From: JADGRA01 sp035622755
GTDB lineage: Bacteria; Myxococcota; Myxococcia; Myxococcales; Myxococcaceae
Length of the DNA stretch: 9,084 nucleotides
NCBI GenBank assembly: GCA_035622755.1
Contig: DASPUU010000107.1
Location: 1 to 9,084, forward strand
Reading direction: 5' to 3'
Both the position numbers and the translations under genes were made by a program. This document shows, piece after piece, positions 6,663-9,084 of the stretch (the first letter of the stretch is position 1; the number at the start of each line of letters is the position of its first letter). The notes under the pieces were generated by a model, which saw only the letters and a program-made list of their open reading frames with translations, did no database searches and had not been told where the DNA came from.

Positions 6663-7496
6663 ATGACGCACATCCGCACCGAGGTGGAGGCCGGGGTCGG
6701 GGTGCTGACCATCCACCGCCCGGAGCGCTTCAACGCTCTGGACGTGGAGACCGCCCAGGACCTGCGCCGGGCCGGGCTCCAGCTGGCGCGGGACCGGGCG
6801 GTGCGGGCGGTGGTGCTGCGCGGATGCCCGGGGATGTTCTGCAGCGGGGCCGATCTCAAGTTCATCCGCGCCGGAGGCGACCCGGAGCAGCTCCGCTACC
6901 TCTCCCCCGCCGCGCGGCCGGTGCGGCCGGGTTACGGCGAGGTCTTCAAGCAGATCCTCGAGTACCTGCACAGCACCATCTCCGAGATCCGCGCCGCGCC
7001 GAAGCCCTTCCTGGCCGCCGTCGACGGCTCGTGCGCCGCCGGGGGCTTCGGCCTGGCCATGGCCTGCGACCTGGTCTTCGCCTCGGAGCGCGCCACCTTC
7101 GAGTGGGCCTACGCCAAGACCGGGCTCTCCGGCGCCGAGAGCTCGACCTTCCTGCTCCCGCGCCTGGTGGGCCTCCGCTTCGCCCTGGAGCTGGCCCTGC
7201 TCGGCCAGCGCCTGGACGCGCGCGCCGCCCAAGCGGCCCGACTGGTGACCGGGGTGTTCCCCGTCGAGGGATTCGACGCCGAGGTGCTGGGCGTGGCCCG
7301 CCGGCTGGCGGCCGGCCCGACGCGGGCCTTCGCCGCCGCCAAGGCGCTGCTCAACGAGGCCGCCGGCGTGGAGCGTCTCGGCTACCACCTCGACCGGGAG
7401 CTGGAGAACCTCGTCCGGAGCGCCGACGGCCCGGAGTTCGCCGAGGGCATCGACGCCTTCTTCGCCAAGCGCCCTCCCCGCTTCCCGGAGCCCTGA
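6663..7496 (+). CDS. Crotonase (enoyl-CoA hydratase/isomerase) family protein in the hyp operon; possible HypX C-domain relative
   Basis: A 277-aa single-domain crotonase: VLTIHRPERFNALD near the N-terminus, oxyanion-hole regions CSGADLK (60-66) and GSCAAGGFGLAMACD (122-136), then GLSGAESSTFLLPRLVG (154-170). The first catalytic Glu of ordinary enoyl-CoA hydratases (GGGCEL) is Gly130 here, so normal hydration is doubtful. Tyr150 and Glu159 remain. The crotonase half of HypX (HoxX) has, as I recall it, a similar Tyr...GL-x-G-x-E-x2-T-x-LLPR-x-VG stretch; HypX makes the CO ligand from formyl-tetrahydrofolate by way of formyl-CoA. This gene is between hypE and hypA, and hypX follows hypE in Ralstonia. 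It lacks the N-terminal formyltransferase half. The GLSG-x-(D/E) pattern also occurs in crotonases of unrelated role, so a fatty- or aromatic-acid enzyme captured by the operon remains possible. Fold certain, role inferred. Confidence 0.93.
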   Translation: MTHIRTEVEAGVGVLTIHRPERFNALDVETAQDLRRAGLQLARDRAVRAVVLRGCPGMFCSGADLKFIRAGGDPEQLRYLSPAARPVRPGYGEVFKQILEYLHSTISEIRAAPKPFLAAVDGSCAAGGFGLAMACDLVFASERATFEWAYAKTGLSGAESSTFLLPRLVGLRFALELALLGQRLDARAAQAARLVTGVFPVEGFDAEVLGVARRLAAGPTRAFAAAKALLNEAAGVERLGYHLDRELENLVRSADGPEFAEGIDAFFAKRPPRFPEP

Positions 7497-7499
7497 GCG

Positions 7500-7913
7500 A
7501 TGCACGAGTACTCCCTGGTGCAGGACCTCATCGCCCAGGTGACCGGACAGGCCCGGGCCCGCGGCGCGAGCCGGGTGGTGCGCATCATGGTCGGGGTGGG
7601 CGAGCTGGCCGGCGTCGATCCCGACCTCTTCGCCACCGCCTTCGACACCTTCCGGAGCGCCGGTCATCTCGGCGAGGCCAAGCTCGCGCTGCGGCGGATC
7701 CCCGCCTCCTGGGTGTGCAGCCGGTGCGGGCGGACGCTGGAGCGCGGGGCGGTGCTCCGCTGCCCGGAGTGCGCGGCGCCCGGCCGGCTGGCGGCCGGGG
7801 ACGAGCTTCTGCTCGAGCGCATCGAGCTGGAAGTCCCCGAACCGCAGGCTTTGCGCGGGGCGGGGACTCCCCCCGCACTCGATGCCGAATCCGGCCGGAG
7901 ACGGCCGGGGTGA
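7500..7913 (+). CDS. hypA: Nickel-insertion metallochaperone HypA
   Basis: HypA binds nickel at its N-terminus and, normally with the GTPase HypB, delivers it to the hydrogenase large subunit after the Fe(CN)2CO centre is in place. The protein begins MHEYSLVQDL with the nickel-binding Met1-His2-Glu3, continues with VGVGELAGVDPDLF, has the structural zinc site C73-X2-C76...C88-X2-C91, and closes with the family's GDELLLERIELEVPE. The family usually ends about there (113-118 aa). Here some 20 more residues follow (PQALRGAG...RRRPG), encoded over GC-rich hairpins and probably a non-functional tail. The ATG lies 3 nt after the crotonase stop, with CGGAG at 7486-7490. The MHE start leaves no doubt on the N-terminus. 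No hypB follows; the structural operon comes next. Confidence 0.95.
   Translation: MHEYSLVQDLIAQVTGQARARGASRVVRIMVGVGELAGVDPDLFATAFDTFRSAGHLGEAKLALRRIPASWVCSRCGRTLERGAVLRCPECAAPGRLAAGDELLLERIELEVPEPQALRGAGTPPALDAESGRRRPG
7860..7876. repeat. GC-rich hairpin in the hypA 3' end
   Basis: GCGGGG (7860-7865) pairs perfectly with CCCCGC (7871-7876) across a 5-nt loop. It is the first of three successive stem-loops at the end of the maturation operon. It has no U-tract. Confidence 0.45.
7891..7908. repeat. GC-rich hairpin just before the hypA stop
   Basis: CCGGCC (7891-7896) and GGCCGG (7903-7908) form a perfect 6-bp G/C stem with a GGAGAC loop, ending 2 nt before the hypA TGA. A third stem, CCGGG (7916-7920) with CCCGG (7927-7931), follows at once. 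The tandem stems may protect the hyp mRNA 3' end or slow transcription. No U-run follows, so a standard intrinsic terminator is not supported. Confidence 0.45.
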
Positions 7914-7949
7914 GCCCGGGGGCCCGCCCGGAATCGGTCTTGCAGGTCC

Positions 7950-7964
7950 TGGACCGGACTTTGC
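7950..7964 (+). promoter_or_regulatory. Sigma-54 (-24/-12) promoter of the hydrogenase structural operon
   Basis: TGGACCGGACTTTGC matches TGGCACG-N4-TTGC at 9 of 11 defined positions with exact spacing. The predicted transcription start is near 7976, leaving a leader of about 44 nt before ATG 8020, which includes a good Shine-Dalgarno. Uptake-hydrogenase structural operons of several proteobacteria (hoxK in Ralstonia, hupSL in Bradyrhizobium) use RpoN promoters activated by HoxA/HupR-type proteins. An 11-bp palindrome, GGTCCTGGACC (7945-7955), overlaps the -24 box. Confidence 0.65.
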
Positions 7965-7971
7965 GCGCCCG

Positions 7972-7986
7972 GTGCGCCCTGCGCAC
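7972..7986. repeat. Short perfect hairpin in the predicted 5' leader
   Basis: GTGCGC (7972-7977), CCT loop, GCGCAC (7981-7986). It sits at the predicted 5' end of the structural-operon mRNA (start near 7976), so it could be a 5' stabilising stem or a regulator site; this is uncertain. Confidence 0.35.
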
Positions 7987-8005
7987 GGACGTCTGGCAAC
8001 CGGAG

Positions 8006-8011
8006 AGGGAG
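8006..8011 (+). promoter_or_regulatory. Ribosome binding site of the hydrogenase small subunit gene
   Basis: AGGGAG, within the longer GGAGAGGGAG run, lies 8 nt before ATG 8020 and supports that start. Confidence 0.75.
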
Positions 8012-8019
8012 CGACGTCG

Positions 8020-9084
8020 ATGAGCACTGGCGAGGGCTGGCTGGTCGGAGAGCTGCGGCGGCGAGGCGTGAGCCGCCGGGATTTCATCCTCTTCTGCGGA
8101 GGCATCGCCAGCATGTTCGCGCTGCCGTCCTCGGCGGCGACGAAGATCGCCGCCGCGCTGAGCAAGGCGAAGAAACCCATCCTCGTCTGGCTGGAATTCC
8201 AGGACTGCTGCGGGAACACCGAATCCTTCCTGCGCGCCAGCGCTCCCACCGCCGGAGAGGTGATCCTCGACCTCCTCTCGCTCGACTACCACGAGACGGT
8301 GATGGCCGCCGCCGGGAGCCAGGCCGAGGCGGCCCTGGACGGGGTGGTCAAGACCAACAAGGGCGAGTACCTCTGCGTGGTGGAGGGCTCCATCCCCACC
8401 GGGGCCAACGGGGCCTACTGCACCATCGGCGGCCGGTCGGCCCTGGCCATCGCCCGCGAGGTGTGCGGCGGAGCGGCGGCCACCATCGCCATGGGAACCT
8501 GCGCCACCTACGGTGGGCTGCCGGCGGCGGCGCCCAATCCCACCGGCGCGCTGGGCGTCGCTGACGCGGTGCCCGGGGTGAAGAACCTGATCAACCTCTC
8601 CGCCTGCCCGGCCAACGCCGCCAACCTGGTGGCCCTGGTCAGCTACTACCTGACCTTCAAGCGCTGGCCGCCGGTGGATGGCGTGGGCCGGCCGCTGTTC
8701 GCCTACGGGAAGACCATCCACGACAACTGCGAGCGCCGCGCCCACTTCGACCAGAGCCAGTACGTCGAGGCCTGGGGCGACGAGGGTCACCGCAACGGCT
8801 ATTGCCTGTTCAAGATGGGCTGCAAGGGCCCGGTCACCCACCAGAACTGCCCCACCGTCCGGTGGAACGAGGGAACCAACTGGCCCATCGGCTGCGGGCA
8901 CCCGTGCATCGGCTGCGCCGAGCCGGACTTCTGGGACAAGATGACTCCCTTCTACCGCCACCTCCCCGACGTGGAGGGATTCGGGATCTCCGCGCCGGTG
9001 GACACGGTGGGGATGTGGGTCGTGGGCGGCACCGCCGCCGCATTCGGCGCGCACTCGGTGCTCAAGATGGCGCAGCACCGCCTC
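8020..9084 (+). CDS. hyaA: [NiFe]-hydrogenase small subunit, membrane-anchored uptake type (C-terminus off right edge)
   Basis: This is the electron-transfer subunit of a periplasm-facing uptake hydrogenase; it carries electrons from the large-subunit NiFe site through three Fe-S clusters. All 355 codons to the window edge are open. A Tat signal, SRRDFI (RR at 19-20), plus a hydrophobic stretch means export folded. Distal [4Fe-4S] ligands: H234, C237, C262, C268. Medial cluster: C277, C296, C299. Proximal: C161 (GTCATYGG), C196 (ACPAN) and the N-terminal motif D62-C63-C64-G65-N66, where standard enzymes have E-C-T-C/G-C; the second Cys is Asn66. This resembles the actinobacterial-type QDCAGNTE, where Asp is a ligand. 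C64 and C292 are extra cysteines. Residues 327-355 form the C-terminal membrane helix of cytochrome-b-linked enzymes. Probably 5-30 residues are missing (E. coli HyaA 372 aa). The large subunit should follow. Confidence 0.95.
   Translation, partial: MSTGEGWLVGELRRRGVSRRDFILFCGGIASMFALPSSAATKIAAALSKAKKPILVWLEFQDCCGNTESFLRASAPTAGEVILDLLSLDYHETVMAAAGSQAEAALDGVVKTNKGEYLCVVEGSIPTGANGAYCTIGGRSALAIAREVCGGAAATIAMGTCATYGGLPAAAPNPTGALGVADAVPGVKNLINLSACPANAANLVALVSYYLTFKRWPPVDGVGRPLFAYGKTIHDNCERRAHFDQSQYVEAWGDEGHRNGYCLFKMGCKGPVTHQNCPTVRWNEGTNWPIGCGHPCIGCAEPDFWDKMTPFYRHLPDVEGFGISAPVDTVGMWVVGGTAAAFGAHSVLKMAQHRL

Noticed and set aside
7891..7931. Intrinsic (Rho-independent) terminator after hypA
   Set aside because: The stems are strong, but no T-run follows any of them.
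6612..9078. Two long overlapping minus-strand open frames opposite the crotonase, hypA and small subunit genes
   Set aside because: They read as low-complexity Gly/Arg/Pro shadow protein and lie opposite genes of certain identity.
1..9084. tRNA/rRNA genes, CRISPR arrays, insertion sequences, att sites or replication origins
   Set aside because: None seen on either strand; no direct-repeat arrays, transposase motifs or structured RNA patterns were recognised by eye.

Overview
The window is a 9.1 kb piece of a very GC-rich bacterial chromosome. It carries a [NiFe]-hydrogenase maturation operon that leads into the first structural gene of a membrane-bound uptake hydrogenase. Strongly G/C-ending codons, a collagen-like lipoprotein, anaerobic-type HemN, a near-complete hyp set and a Tat-exported hydrogenase small subunit fit a facultatively or strictly anaerobic member of the Myxococcota (Anaeromyxobacter-like) or a similar high-GC Gram-negative lineage. 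That placement is inference from gene content and composition; no marker gene is present.

Left edge (1-113, minus): the first 37 codons of a lipoprotein. It has a textbook lipobox, an excellent Shine-Dalgarno and Gly-X-Y collagen-like triplets, and it runs off the window. Positions 114-477 are a divergent intergenic region. It holds a perfect 10-bp inverted repeat (268-277/297-306), a weak minus-strand small open frame, and a possible sigma-54 (-24/-12) element at 447-461 just before hemN.

Centre (478-7913, plus): hemN, hypF, hypC, hypD, hypE, a stand-alone crotonase-family gene, and hypA. The genes are packed with 3-10 nt gaps or overlaps, so they very probably form one transcription unit. 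HypF and HypE make the thiocyanate that becomes cyanide ligands. HypC and HypD assemble the Fe(CN)2CO unit. HypA delivers nickel. The crotonase sits directly after hypE, the place hypX holds in the Ralstonia eutropha hyp operon. It keeps a Tyr and a Glu that line up with the remembered HypX C-terminal domain, so it may be a single-domain relative of the enzyme that makes the CO ligand. No hypB is present in the window.

Right edge (7914-9084, plus): a short spacer with GC-rich hairpins and a strong sigma-54-type promoter (7950-7964), then the hydrogenase small subunit (355 codons, C-terminus cut off). It has a Tat signal, all distal and medial Fe-S ligands, and a C-terminal membrane anchor. 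Its proximal-cluster motif is unusual: Asp-Cys-Cys-Gly-Asn in place of Cys-Thr-Cys/Gly-Cys. This resembles the 3Cys-1Asp site of actinobacterial-type, oxygen-insensitive hydrogenases. The large subunit should lie just past the right edge.

Taken together, the maturation operon and the structural operon may both be under sigma-54 control, as in several proteobacterial uptake-hydrogenase systems.
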